From NCBI GenBank assembly GCA_013364255.1, contig CP054936.1:434001-498000 (forward strand): 64,000 nucleotides of DNA. Direction: 5' to 3'. The notes below the pieces were generated by a model. It had not been told where the DNA came from and made no database searches. It saw nothing but the letters and a program-made list of their open reading frames with translations. Origin of the DNA: Streptomyces seoulensis (GTDB taxonomy: Bacteria > Actinomycetota > Actinomycetes > Streptomycetales > Streptomycetaceae). The translations under genes and the position numbers were made by a program. How positions within the stretch are numbered: the first letter of the stretch is position 1; each line of letters opens with the position of its first letter. Below, in pieces: positions 1 to 8,596 of this stretch.

Positions 1-65
1 AGCAGCAGAACGGGAACGGGCGTTCCGGACGGCCATCCCTTGTAGGCCGTCGTCACGTCGTCCAT
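1..65 (-). CDS. partial CDS, N-terminus only
   Basis: An ATG at 63-65 (minus strand) opens a frame that stays open to the window edge, giving about 21 residues beginning MDDVTTAYKGWPSG. A GAGGTG ribosome-binding site lies directly upstream of the ATG. Too little is present to assign a function, and it could be a chance open frame. Confidence 0.4.
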   Translation of the reverse strand, partial: MDDVTTAYKGWPSGTPVPVLL

Positions 66-114
66 GGCACCTCGCGAAGCGGCTCGGTCCTTCGGTCCCA
101 CGGTTTCGCGCGCG

Positions 115-330
115 TCACTTGCCGCGCGCTTTCCAGGCGATCGCGCAGACCACGAACAGAGCGATGACGACGACCCCGAACCACCAGCCGCGCAGCGCGC
201 CGTCGTACATGACCGCGACGACCTCCGAGGGGGCGCGGGCGCCGGCCCTCGTGCCGTCCGCGTCCGCGAGGCCGCTCACCGACCCGATCGCGTCGGCGAG
301 GCCGCCCTGGCTCATGCCTTCGGTCGTCAT
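115..330 (-). CDS. small single-pass membrane protein, unknown function
   Basis: The frame encodes 71 residues from an ATG at 328-330. An earlier in-frame start would run into the neighbouring SMI1/KNR4 gene in another frame. The N-terminal 45 residues are polar, followed by one hydrophobic segment (about residues 48-66, WWFGVVVIALFVVCAIAW) and a short basic tail (KARGK). This suggests an N-out/C-in or tail-anchored membrane peptide. No family is recognised and no catalytic motif is visible. Confidence 0.5.
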   Translation of the reverse strand: MTTEGMSQGGLADAIGSVSGLADADGTRAGARAPSEVVAVMYDGALRGWWFGVVVIALFVVCAIAWKARGK

Positions 331-451
331 GGAGTCCCACGTGCCCCCGGGCTCCCGATCCAAGCCTGCGGTCCCGGCGGGCGTGTGACGTGTCCGGCGT
401 TCGGAGCGGAGGCAGAACCCTTCGCTCGCGCTATCCGAACACGCATGGGGA

Positions 452-937
452 TCACACTGCGAAAGAGGCGCGTGGTGTTCGGGATGCGCCGGGAAGGGCC
501 ACGACCTTGTCCCGCAGCTGGTCGATGACGCGTACCGCGCGATCCGGCCCGTCGACCACCACCATCTCCCCCGCGTAGTCGTCGTCGGCGCCCGACAGCG
601 GCACCCAGCCGGTGCATCCGACGGCGCCGGTGTCCGGATCGCTGCGGGCGGCGTGCACCCGGACGGCATCGTCCAGCGGCAGGAAGGTGTATCCGGCCAG
701 GAACTTCGCCGGATCGACCTCGCCCTCCTCGTCGCCGTCGACCTCGAAGCCCTCCGCGCCGTCGTGCCGCAGCCACAGCGCCGCCACCTCCCGCGGCCAG
801 GTCACCCCCATGCGCGCCTGCGCCGCCGCGACCCGTTCCGGCCCGGCGGGCGGCCGCAACGAGGCGTACGAACAAGGTGCGTTGGCCTTCAGCCAGTCCT
901 CGACGCGATCCCACGCCGCCAAAGGTTCATCGTTCAT
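452..937 (-). CDS. SMI1/KNR4 family protein
   Basis: A 161-residue protein with the SMI1/KNR4 (SUKH) layout: an N-terminal helical 'WDRVEDWL' segment, then 'GPERVAAAQARMGVTWPREVAALWLRHDG', the typical signature of this family. Such proteins often act as immunity proteins to polymorphic toxins or as housekeeping adaptors. No toxin gene is seen beside it, so the role is open. The gene is transcribed leftward, downstream of the hydrolase gene and separated from it by a hairpin. Confidence 0.75.
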   Translation of the reverse strand: MNDEPLAAWDRVEDWLKANAPCSYASLRPPAGPERVAAAQARMGVTWPREVAALWLRHDGAEGFEVDGDEEGEVDPAKFLAGYTFLPLDDAVRVHAARSDPDTGAVGCTGWVPLSGADDDYAGEMVVVDGPDRAVRVIDQLRDKVVALPGASRTPRASFAV

Positions 938-984
938 CCGCCCACCGTACCCACGCGTGCGGAGCCTTCACCGTGATCCGGCCC

Positions 985-1016
985 CGCAGGGGCCGTCAGC
1001 GGTCTCGGCCCCTGCG
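985..1016 (-). terminator. hairpin terminator after the alpha/beta hydrolase gene
   Basis: Perfect 11-bp inverted repeat (CGCAGGGGCCG / CGGCCCCTGCG) around a 10-nt loop, just downstream of the hydrolase stop at 1041. It has no U-tract, as is usual in Streptomyces. Confidence 0.6.
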
Positions 1017-1040
1017 CCCGGGGCGCTCGGTGGCGGCGCA

Positions 1041-1874
1041 TCAGACCGTGGTCATGAACTCGGCCAGGTCCTTGTTGAGGCGGTCGGCGTGGGTGACGTA
1101 CAGGCCGTGGCCGCCGTCGTCGTAGACCTTCAGGGTGCTGTGGGGCAGCAGGTCGGCGCTGCGGCGGCCGGTCACCTCGAAGGGGGCCGAGGTGTCGTGG
1201 GTGCCGTGCACGACGAGTACGGGGAGGTCGAGCGCCGGCAGCTCGGGGGCCACGTTCATGCCGCGGACCACGGCGTTGACGGCGTCCGCGGCACGGGCGG
1301 TGGAGGCCAGGCAGCAGTCGACGGCGTAGCGGAGGTAGGTCGGCGACACCTCGTTGCCGGGCCGGTCCAGGGCGAAGTAGTCGTGGGCGCCGCCGTCGTA
1401 GAACGCCGCCCGGTCCCTGCGGATCACCTCGTGCGCGGCCCGCAGGGTCTCCAGGTCCATGCCGTCCGGGTTGTCGGCCGCGCGGATCAGTCCCGGGGCT
1501 ATGCCGGCGACGAGGGCCGCCCGGCTCACCCGGTCCGCGCCGTGCCGGGTCAGGCAGCGCACGATCTCCGCGCTGCCCAGCGAGTGACCGATCAGGGTGA
1601 CCTCGCGCAGGTCCAGGTGTTCCAGCAGTCCGTTCAGGTCGTCGGCCTGCGTGTCCAGGTCGAAGCCGCCCCACACGTCCTCGGACCGGCCGTGCCCCCG
1701 CCGGTCCAGGCCCACGCAGCGGTATCCGCTCTCGGCCAGGGGGAGCATCTGGAACTCCCACATCTCGGTGCCGAAGTAGGCGCCGTGCACGAAGACGGCC
1801 ACGGGACCGTCGGCCGGCCCGTAGTCCGCGTAGTGCAGGCGGGTGCCGTCGACGGGGCTGGTGAAGTACGGCAT
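1041..1874 (-). CDS. alpha/beta hydrolase (non-haem haloperoxidase-like)
   Basis: A 277-residue alpha/beta-hydrolase. The start was set at the ATG at 1872-1874 because AGGAGG lies a few bases upstream, although the frame is open further. Visible elements are the oxyanion region HGAYFG, the nucleophile elbow GHSLGS (Ser98), the acid in HGTHDTSAP (Asp227) and the base in GGHGLYV (His256). The fold and length match esterases and cofactor-free haloperoxidase-like hydrolases; the substrate cannot be told. It stands alone, with a terminator downstream. Confidence 0.85.
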   Translation of the reverse strand: MPYFTSPVDGTRLHYADYGPADGPVAVFVHGAYFGTEMWEFQMLPLAESGYRCVGLDRRGHGRSEDVWGGFDLDTQADDLNGLLEHLDLREVTLIGHSLGSAEIVRCLTRHGADRVSRAALVAGIAPGLIRAADNPDGMDLETLRAAHEVIRRDRAAFYDGGAHDYFALDRPGNEVSPTYLRYAVDCCLASTARAADAVNAVVRGMNVAPELPALDLPVLVVHGTHDTSAPFEVTGRRSADLLPHSTLKVYDDGGHGLYVTHADRLNKDLAEFMTTV

Positions 1875-2110
1875 GGCTCCTCCTGGAGTCCGGTGACGCG
1901 GTGCGTCGGGCGGGTACGTCGTCCATGATTGCGGAGCGCGGTGCACGGGGCGATTACCCACGAGGTCATGCCGGTCGGGGACGGCCGCGGCGCCCGGCCC
2001 CTACCGTCGCGCACCGCGGCCAGGGCATGGGGGGAGAGCGCGGGCGTGTGTCGGCAGCGCTCCCCCGGGGCTCGCGCCGGGCGCGGTCCGCGTCGTGTGA
2101 TGCTGGCGTC

Positions 2111-2614
2111 ATGACTGATCACCGCGAGGTCGCCGCCGTCGTCCGCCGGTCCGGCCACGACCCGTCGAGCGACGACGGCCTGGCCGCCCTGCTGGCGGCC
2201 TACCATCTGGCGACCGAGGCCGAGAAGGGCGCGCCGGTCGCCGGTGTGGACGGGCTGCCGGACCGTTACCGGGCCGAAGTCACCGATCCTCACGGCGTGT
2301 TCGCCGACGACGTCGTCCTGGTGGCCGTCTCGGGGGACGTCGCTGTGGGCTGTCTGGTGGTGACCTCCCCGGCCGACGGGCGGTCGGAGATCAAGCGGCT
2401 CTGGACCGACCCCGGGTTCCGGGGCCGGGGCATCGCGTCCGCCCTGCTCCGCGCCGCGCTCGCCCACACCGCGGAGAACGGCGTGCACACCGTCCGGCTC
2501 TCGGTGTGGCACTGGCGGACCGGGGCCATCGCCCTGTACGAACGGCTCGGCTTCACCGTCACCCGGTCCTGGGACGAGCGGGACGGACTGGTGTGCATGC
2601 GGCACGCTTCATGA
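2111..2614 (+). CDS. GNAT family N-acetyltransferase
   Basis: A 167-residue GNAT protein. The ATG at 2111 is preferred over upstream in-frame starts because the translation before it is low-complexity Arg/Gly. The acetyl-CoA loop is visible as DPGFRGRGIASALLRAAL (Q/RxxGxG/A motif), followed by VRLSVWHWRTGAIALYERLGF, the usual motif B region. The acceptor substrate is unknown. Confidence 0.85.
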   Translation: MTDHREVAAVVRRSGHDPSSDDGLAALLAAYHLATEAEKGAPVAGVDGLPDRYRAEVTDPHGVFADDVVLVAVSGDVAVGCLVVTSPADGRSEIKRLWTDPGFRGRGIASALLRAALAHTAENGVHTVRLSVWHWRTGAIALYERLGFTVTRSWDERDGLVCMRHAS

Positions 2615-2776
2615 GCGGGGACGGTCACGCCTTCCGGCGACGACGGCCGGCGAGTGCGCCCGCCGCCGTCGCTCCTCCGACGCCGAGCACGCCGACCGCC
2701 GTCCGTGCCGGAGAACGCGGCGGGCGTTCCCCCGTATGGGTCGTTCGGGCCGGGGCGGGCCGGGAACCCGGAGATC

Positions 2777-3226
2777 ATGACCGATGACGCACGCCGTATC
2801 CGGCTGGTGCAGACCGTGCTCGACAGCACCGATGTCCGCCGGCTCGCCGAGTTCTACCGGTCCCTGCTGGGACTGGAGTACGCCGAGGGGGACGAGCCGC
2901 CGGAGCCGGGGCGGCCGGACGAGCGCGGCCGGGACTGGCTCGTCCTGCGCGGCCCCGACGGCGCGCCGCGGCTCGCCTTCCAGCAGGTGGAGCGGCTGCG
3001 CGCACCGGACTGGCCGGACGGTCCGGTGCCCCAGCAGATGCACCTCGACCTGAGCGTCGCCTCACTGGAGGAGCTGCTGAGGCAGCACGAGCGGGTGCTC
3101 GCCCTCGGCGGGGCCCTGCTCAGCGACCGGGACCGGCCGGATCCCGACGACGAGGAGCGCTTCCGGGTCTACCGGGACCCCGAGGGCCACCCGTTCTGCG
3201 TCTTCGTCACGGAGCGGGACGAGTAG
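2777..3226 (+). CDS. VOC (glyoxalase/bleomycin-resistance) family protein
   Basis: A 149-residue vicinal-oxygen-chelate protein starting MTDDARRIRLVQTVLDSTD. The first betaalphabetabeta unit contains DVRRLAEFYRSLLGLEY, and the second contains MHLDLSV (metal-ligand His region) and RVYRDPEGHPFCVFV, whose Glu-Gly-His-Pro-Phe-Cys is the classic C-terminal signature. It may be a small-molecule-binding resistance protein or an uncharacterised dioxygenase/isomerase. The next gene begins about 55 bp downstream on the same strand. Confidence 0.8.
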   Translation: MTDDARRIRLVQTVLDSTDVRRLAEFYRSLLGLEYAEGDEPPEPGRPDERGRDWLVLRGPDGAPRLAFQQVERLRAPDWPDGPVPQQMHLDLSVASLEELLRQHERVLALGGALLSDRDRPDPDDEERFRVYRDPEGHPFCVFVTERDE

Positions 3227-3242
3227 CCCGCGAGGAGCCGCA

Positions 3243-3278
3243 GGAGCCGAAGGGGTCGCGGGAGCCGAAGGGGTCGCG
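3243..3278 (+). repeat. tandem 18-bp repeat, two copies
   Basis: GGAGCCGAAGGGGTCGCG occurs twice head to tail just upstream of the ATP-grasp start. The copies contain GGAG/AAGGGG stretches that could act as duplicated ribosome-binding sites. Confidence 0.7.
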
Positions 3279-3281
3279 GGC

Positions 3282-4559
3282 GTGCCGTGGATGGCGGCGG
3301 CGTACGGGTATCCGGTGCCCATGACGATGGGACACCTGCTCGTGATCACGCCGGGCATCCGCGCATACCGCGAGTACCTGCTGCGGTCGATCAGCCGCGA
3401 CTTCCGCGTGCACCTGGTGCTGACCGGGCCCCCCACGTGGGAACTGGCGTACACGGCCGGCCACACCGTGGTGGCGGACCTGGCCGACGTCGACGGCCTC
3501 GTGCGGGTCGCCCGGGCGGTGGACGCCGAACGGGCGCTGGACGGCGTCATCTGCTGGGACGAGACCTGGATCGAGCAGACCGCGCAGGTGGCCGCCGCCC
3601 TCGGCCTGCCGGGCGGGGACCCGCGGTGCGTCGAGCGCTGCCGGGACAAGCACCTCACCCGGGCGGCCCTGGACGCCGCCCGGGTGCCCCAGCCGCGCTC
3701 GGTGCTCGTCGGCGGGCGCGCGGAGGCCCTCGCGGTGGCCGAGGACATCGGCTATCCGGTCGTCGTCAAGCCGCGCGCCCTGGCCGGGAGTTTCGGCGTG
3801 GTACGGGCCGACTCCCCCACCGCCCTGGTGGCGGCCGTCGAGTTCACGGACGCGAGCGGCGCGTGGGCGCCCGACCTTCCGACGCACGAACGCAACATCC
3901 TGGTCGAGGAGTTCGCCCGGGGGCCGGAGATCAGCGTCGACAGCGTGGTGCACCGCGGCACGGTGACCCCGGTCTGCCTGGCCCGCAAGGAGGTGGGCTT
4001 CGCGCCCTACTTCGAGGAGACCGGGCACGTCGTCGACCCGGACGACCCGCTGTGGTCCGATACGACGCTGACGGACGTCGTCGTGCGCACGCACGCCGCG
4101 CTGGACTTCACGGACGGCGTGACGCACACGGAGATCAGGCTGACGCCGGCCGGGCCGAAGGTCATCGAGGTCAACGCCCGGATCGGCGGGGGCATGATCC
4201 CCCTGCTGAATTTGATGGGCGGCGGCCCGGACCTCGCCTCGGCGGCCGCCGACGTCGCCTGCGGCAGAACGCCCAGGCTGCGGGCGGCCACCGGGGACCG
4301 CCGGGTCGCCGCCATCCGCTTCTACTATCCGCCCGAGGACGACTGCGTCATCGCGGACGTCCGCTTCGAGGAGTCGGTACTGCCGGAGCGGGTGGTGCGC
4401 TGCGGCCCGCTGGCGGCGGCGGGAGAGGTCAAGTCGCCGCCGCCGCGCGGGCTGATGGACGGCAGGGTCGCCTACGCGATCGCCCTGGCCGACGACGCCG
4501 CCGCCTGCCGTGCCGCGCTGGACGAGGCCGGGCGCGCCCTGCGGGTGGACGTGGCCTGA
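3282..4559 (+). CDS. ATP-grasp ligase
   Basis: About 425 residues from a GTG at 3282; ATGs at 3291, 3321 and 3327 are also possible, and the N-terminus is really recognisable only from MGHLLVITPGI. It has the ATP-grasp layout: the N-terminal domain, then DKHLTRAALDAARVPQP, the ATP-binding strand GYPVVVKPRALAGSFGV, and HTEIRLTPAGPKVIEVNARIGGG with the Mg-binding Glu/Asn. This family forms amide or thioester bonds through an acyl-phosphate. It converges on the cluster A exporter and resembles the other ATP-grasp protein at 6054-7319, so it probably belongs to cluster A, perhaps loading or coupling an amino acid. Membership is inferred. Confidence 0.8.
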   Translation: MPWMAAAYGYPVPMTMGHLLVITPGIRAYREYLLRSISRDFRVHLVLTGPPTWELAYTAGHTVVADLADVDGLVRVARAVDAERALDGVICWDETWIEQTAQVAAALGLPGGDPRCVERCRDKHLTRAALDAARVPQPRSVLVGGRAEALAVAEDIGYPVVVKPRALAGSFGVVRADSPTALVAAVEFTDASGAWAPDLPTHERNILVEEFARGPEISVDSVVHRGTVTPVCLARKEVGFAPYFEETGHVVDPDDPLWSDTTLTDVVVRTHAALDFTDGVTHTEIRLTPAGPKVIEVNARIGGGMIPLLNLMGGGPDLASAAADVACGRTPRLRAATGDRRVAAIRFYYPPEDDCVIADVRFEESVLPERVVRCGPLAAAGEVKSPPPRGLMDGRVAYAIALADDAAACRAALDEAGRALRVDVA

Positions 4560-4599
4560 GCCGGCCCGTCCGGGCCCGGCCGCCGGACCGCGGTCCCGC

Positions 4600-5871
4600 T
4601 CAGGGCGTGCTCGCCGGTGCGGCGGCCCGGGCCCCCTCGGGGGGCTCGGGCCTGAGGCTGTCCAGGGAGCGGACCTTGCGCAGCGGGGACAGGATCAGGA
4701 AGAGGCAGGTGCTCAGCAGCCCCACGGTCCCCACCCCCAGCGCCCCGCGCAGCCCCAGGTGGGTGCCCAGCCAGCCGCCGAGCAGCGAGCCGACCGGTTT
4801 CACGCCCAGGGCGACGAAGAGGTAGGCGGCGTTGGTGCGGCCCAGGAGCCGCTGCGGGGTCACGGTCTGACGGATCGTCATGGTGTGGACGTTGCAGGCG
4901 GTGATGCCGAAGCCCTGCACGAAGAAGGCGCAGACGAGGAGCGGGGCCGCCCAGGTGCCGCGGTGCGCGGCCGGCAGCAGCAGCGGGGCCAGGTCGCCGA
5001 TCACCGCCGCGATCACGAGGGTGCGGCCCAGGCCCACCCGGCGGGCGAGGCGGTCGGTGAACGCCGCGCCGAGCAGCGCTCCCACGGCGCCGACGGACAG
5101 CGTCAGGCCCAGCGTGCCCGGGCTCATGCGCAGTTCCTTCACCGCGAACAGGGTGAGGATCGTCAGGACGATCTGCCAGCACAGGTTGTAGCTGGCGGCC
5201 TCGCCGAGGGTGGCCCGCAGGTAGGCGCTGGAGAAGGTGAAGCGGAAGCCCTCGGACACCTGGGACCGTAACGGCGCGGGGTCGACGCGGGCGGCCTTCT
5301 CACGTTGGCGCACCGCGGAGACGCCCAGCGCGGAGGCGAGGTAGGAGACCGCGTCGACGAGCAGGGCGAACGGCGCCCCCACGAGCTGCGTCAGCGCCCC
5401 GCCCAGCCCCGGGCCGCCGATCTCCGCCACCGACTCGCTCGCCGTGAGGCGGGAGTTGGCGCCGGTGAGGTGTTCGGGTGGCACGATCGCCGGCAGGTAC
5501 GAGCGGTAGGCGATGGTGAAGAACACCCGCGCGGTCCCGGCCGCGCAGGCCAGCGCCAGCAGCCGGCCGAAAGTGAGCAGGTCCAGCGCCGCCAGCAGCG
5601 GGATCGCGCCGATCGACAGCGCCTGCCCCAGGCTGGAGAGGATCAGCACGCCGCGCCGCTGCCACCGGTCGACCAGGACGCCGGCGGGCAGGCCGAGGAG
5701 GACGTACGGGGCGAACGTCAGCGCGCCCAGCAGCCCCAGCTGGGTCGCGTCCGCGTCGAGGGTGAGCACCGCGGTCAGCGGCATGGCCAGCTGGTACACC
5801 TGGGTTCCGACCAGCGAGGCGGTCTCGCCCGCCCAGACGAAGTTGAAGTCCCTGCGCCAGCCTCCGGCCAC
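4600..5871 (-). CDS. MFS exporter (enterobactin-exporter-like), TTA codon
   Basis: 423 residues from a GTG at 5871 preceded by GAGGGA; the longer open frame upstream is low-complexity. There are about 12 hydrophobic segments. The MFS loop 2-3 motif is visible as GLPAGVLVDRWQRRGVL, and its repeat as AFTDRLARRVGLGR. It is the last gene of the leftward cluster A operon, 182 bp after the ATP-grasp gene, and probably exports the product or confers self-resistance. Codon 201 is TTA (5269-5271), which makes full translation depend on the bldA tRNA. Confidence 0.85.
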   Translation of the reverse strand: MAGGWRRDFNFVWAGETASLVGTQVYQLAMPLTAVLTLDADATQLGLLGALTFAPYVLLGLPAGVLVDRWQRRGVLILSSLGQALSIGAIPLLAALDLLTFGRLLALACAAGTARVFFTIAYRSYLPAIVPPEHLTGANSRLTASESVAEIGGPGLGGALTQLVGAPFALLVDAVSYLASALGVSAVRQREKAARVDPAPLRSQVSEGFRFTFSSAYLRATLGEAASYNLCWQIVLTILTLFAVKELRMSPGTLGLTLSVGAVGALLGAAFTDRLARRVGLGRTLVIAAVIGDLAPLLLPAAHRGTWAAPLLVCAFFVQGFGITACNVHTMTIRQTVTPQRLLGRTNAAYLFVALGVKPVGSLLGGWLGTHLGLRGALGVGTVGLLSTCLFLILSPLRKVRSLDSLRPEPPEGARAAAPASTP

Positions 5872-6053
5872 GATGCTCCCTCGATGTCGCTCCTGCCGCC
5901 GGCGCCGGGCGGCGCCGGCCGCCGCCCCCGGACGGCGGTCCGGGAGCGGCGGTGGGACTGTCTCAGTGCCCCGGTTCCCCGTCGCGGAACCCGGAGCCGC
6001 GCGTTCCGGGTGGCCGGCGCTCCGGCCGCGCCGGCCGCCCCGGGCGCCGCGGG

Positions 6054-7319
6054 TCATGCGCCGTGGTCCGGCTCCACGTCGTAGAAGCCGTGCCCGTCGA
6101 GGTAGCAGACGGTCTGGAAGTCCTTCTCGACCGTCGCGGCGTCGGCGTGCGCGAGGCCGACGCAGAGGGGTTCGGTGCTGTCGTCGACCGTGCGGCGCAG
6201 CCGCTGACCGGGGGTGACGCGCAGCGTCATGCCCTGGTAGGCGGCGAGGCGCTCCACCTCGCCGAGCAGCGGGTACGACCTCAGGCGGCCCTCCAGCGGG
6301 GAGGCGAGGAACGCCATCGCGGCGTGCCCGTTCGCCCGGTAGGGGGTGTCGACGTCGGCGAGGAACGCCTCGGGGTCGGTGTACGCCTGCACCGTGCGGT
6401 CGATCTGCGACTCACCGGTGGCGAGGACGGCGTAGCGGGCCACGTCCGAGCCGCACAGGCGGGCGCCGACCTCCACCAGGCGGGGCCCGTCGGGGGTGAG
6501 GATGATTTCGAGGTGGGCGGGTCCGTGGGCGATGCCGAGGGCGTCGAGCACCGCGAGGGCGTAGTCGCGCAGCGGGCTCCAGCGCGGGTCCGACGGCGGC
6601 AGCGAGAGGATGCCGTTGATGCGGTCGCGGACGCCGTTGACGTCGATCTTCTGGTAGCGCCAGGTGTCGGTGACGCGGTGCCGCCCGTCCCGGCTGACGG
6701 TGTTGACGACGAACTCCGTGCCGGTCAGGTACTCCTGGGCCACCACTGCCTCGTTGCGCAGGCCGAACTCGTTGACGGCGTGGCGGATCCGCTCGTAGGC
6801 GGCGACGGACTCGGCGGGACTGTCGCAGACGCTCACTCCGTCGTTGCGGGCGCTGCGGACGGGTTTGACCACGGCCCGCCCGCCCAGCCGGGTGTGCCAC
6901 GCCTCCAGTTGGTCGGCGTCCTCGACGGTCAGCTGGCGTGCGGTGGGCAGGCCGGCCGCCGCCACGGTCCGGATCTGCACGTCCTTGGTGCGCCGGGCGT
7001 AGCTGAGCGCGGTGCCGTTGCCGGGCAGGCCGGTGGCCTCGCACAGGGCGTCGGCGAGTTCGACGCCCTGCTCGGATCCGGCGATCACCGCGACGGGCCG
7101 GTGTCCGGCCAGCAGCGCGGCGGCGGTCGCCTCGACGTCCGAGGTGTGGACGAGGTTGTCGGTGTACAGGCCGAGGTCGAGTTCGCTGCGGTAGTGGGCG
7201 GGTATGTCGACGGTGCTCTGCACCCGTACGCAGTCGTGTCCGGCGGCGTCGAACGCCTTCGCCAGCCGGGCGGCCGATCCGAAGCCGTCGACGACCGCGA
7301 CGGCGGGACGGCCGGTCAT
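6054..7319 (-). CDS. ATP-grasp carboxylate-amine/thiol ligase
   Basis: 421 residues. The ATG at 7317-7319 overlaps the stop of the aminotransferase gene (ATGA). Visible features are an N-terminal pre-ATP-grasp domain (VAVVDGFGSAARLAKAF), RTKDVQIRTVAAAGLPTA, the ATP-binding strand GGRAVVKPVRSARNDGV, and GPAHLEIILTPDGPRLVEVGARL with the catalytic Mg-binding Glu. This matches the BtrJ/L-amino-acid-ligase type of ATP-grasp. In cluster A it may load an amino acid on a carrier protein, as BtrJ does for butirosin, or form a peptide bond. Which of these it does is inference. Confidence 0.85.
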   Translation of the reverse strand: MTGRPAVAVVDGFGSAARLAKAFDAAGHDCVRVQSTVDIPAHYRSELDLGLYTDNLVHTSDVEATAAALLAGHRPVAVIAGSEQGVELADALCEATGLPGNGTALSYARRTKDVQIRTVAAAGLPTARQLTVEDADQLEAWHTRLGGRAVVKPVRSARNDGVSVCDSPAESVAAYERIRHAVNEFGLRNEAVVAQEYLTGTEFVVNTVSRDGRHRVTDTWRYQKIDVNGVRDRINGILSLPPSDPRWSPLRDYALAVLDALGIAHGPAHLEIILTPDGPRLVEVGARLCGSDVARYAVLATGESQIDRTVQAYTDPEAFLADVDTPYRANGHAAMAFLASPLEGRLRSYPLLGEVERLAAYQGMTLRVTPGQRLRRTVDDSTEPLCVGLAHADAATVEKDFQTVCYLDGHGFYDVEPDHGA

Positions 7320-8596
7320 GAGGCGTTCCCGGCGACGGTGCGCAGGGCGGCCGTCAGCCGCTCCACCAGTTCGTCGGCCTCCTCGTCGGCCAGCACGAGC
7401 GGGGGCATCAGCACGAGCGTGTTGTTGGTGCTGGTCAGCAGCAGTCCGGCGGCCTTGCAGGCGTCGCGCACCCCGGCCATCTCGGTCGCGCCCAGCCGGC
7501 CCGACTCGCGGCGCAGTTCGACGCCGATCATCAATCCTTCGCCGCGTACGTCGTGGATGAGCGGGATCTCGTCGGCCGCCGCGCGCAGACGGCGGCGGAT
7601 CTCCGCTCCCCTGGTACGCACCCGCTCCAGCAGTGTGCCGTCGGCCAGTTCCTCCAGGACGGCCAGTCCGGCGGCCATGGCGGCCGGGTGCCCGTCGGCG
7701 GTGCAGCCGTGCGGGAAGACGTACTCGGGCCGGGAGACGGCCTCGTCGAGGACGGCGTCCGAGCAGACCAGGGCGGCCAGCGGGAAGTAGCCGGAGGTGA
7801 TGCCCTTGCCCAGCACCAGCATGTCGGGCAGGACGCCCCGCGCGGCCATCACCGACATCGCGCCGGTGCGGCCGAATCCGGTGGTGACCTCGTCGGCGAT
7901 GAGGTGGATGCCGTGCCGGTCGCACAGGGCGCGGATCCGGGCGAGGGCGCCCTCGGGGGCGGGCAGGACGTCGGTGCCCATGATCGGTTCCACGATCACG
8001 GCGGTGATGTTCTCCGGTCCGCGTCGCTGCACGGCCCGTTCCAGGGCGTCCAGGTCCCAGGGCCGGACGTGGTGCACCTCTGGGGCGAGCGGTGCCTGGA
8101 GTGCGTGCATCTGGCGTTCGCCGGTGAGCGCGCCGGCCAGGCCGCCGGTGCCGTGGTAGCCGTTGGTGAAGGCGAGGACCTTGACGCGCTGCGTCTCGCC
8201 GCGGACCTTGCGCACGAAGCGCGACAGGAGCACCGCGGCGCTGGTCATCTGGGAGCCGGTGCTGCCGAAGCGGACGTGGTTGAGCGGGTCGGGCAGTTCG
8301 GCGACCAGTCGGCGGGCGTAGCGCAGGGAGATCTCGGCGGGCTCGGCGTAGCGGATGACCTGGGCCACCGGCAGGCGGCGGAGCTGCTCGGTGACGGCGT
8401 CCACGACGCGGTCGCAGCTGTAGCCGAGGGTCGTGTTCCACATGCCGGCCCGCGCGTCCAGGTACCAGGCGCCGGTGGCGTCCTGGAGCCGGCAGCCCTT
8501 GCCGTGCACGACGGCGGTGGCGTCGAAGCCGCCGTCGCGGACGGTCTGCGGGGTGAGGGAGTTGTGCCAGAGTGCGTCGTGGTCGTTCCTCAGCAT
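7316..8596 (-). CDS. class III PLP aminotransferase
   Basis: 426 residues; the ATG at 8594-8596 overlaps the preceding ligase gene by 7 bp. Fold-type I class III signatures are clear: GSTGSQMTSAA for phosphate binding, IADEVTTGFGRTG with the PLP-ring Asp235, and VLGKGITSGYFPL with Schiff-base Lys264. The family transaminates omega-amino groups of amines, beta-alanine, ornithine, DAPA or diaminobutyrate-type substrates. Here it may install or remove an amino group at the distal end of an aminomutase-derived beta-amino acid. The substrate is unknown. Confidence 0.88.
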   Translation of the reverse strand: MLRNDHDALWHNSLTPQTVRDGGFDATAVVHGKGCRLQDATGAWYLDARAGMWNTTLGYSCDRVVDAVTEQLRRLPVAQVIRYAEPAEISLRYARRLVAELPDPLNHVRFGSTGSQMTSAAVLLSRFVRKVRGETQRVKVLAFTNGYHGTGGLAGALTGERQMHALQAPLAPEVHHVRPWDLDALERAVQRRGPENITAVIVEPIMGTDVLPAPEGALARIRALCDRHGIHLIADEVTTGFGRTGAMSVMAARGVLPDMLVLGKGITSGYFPLAALVCSDAVLDEAVSRPEYVFPHGCTADGHPAAMAAGLAVLEELADGTLLERVRTRGAEIRRRLRAAADEIPLIHDVRGEGLMIGVELRRESGRLGATEMAGVRDACKAAGLLLTSTNNTLVLMPPLVLADEEADELVERLTAALRTVAGNAS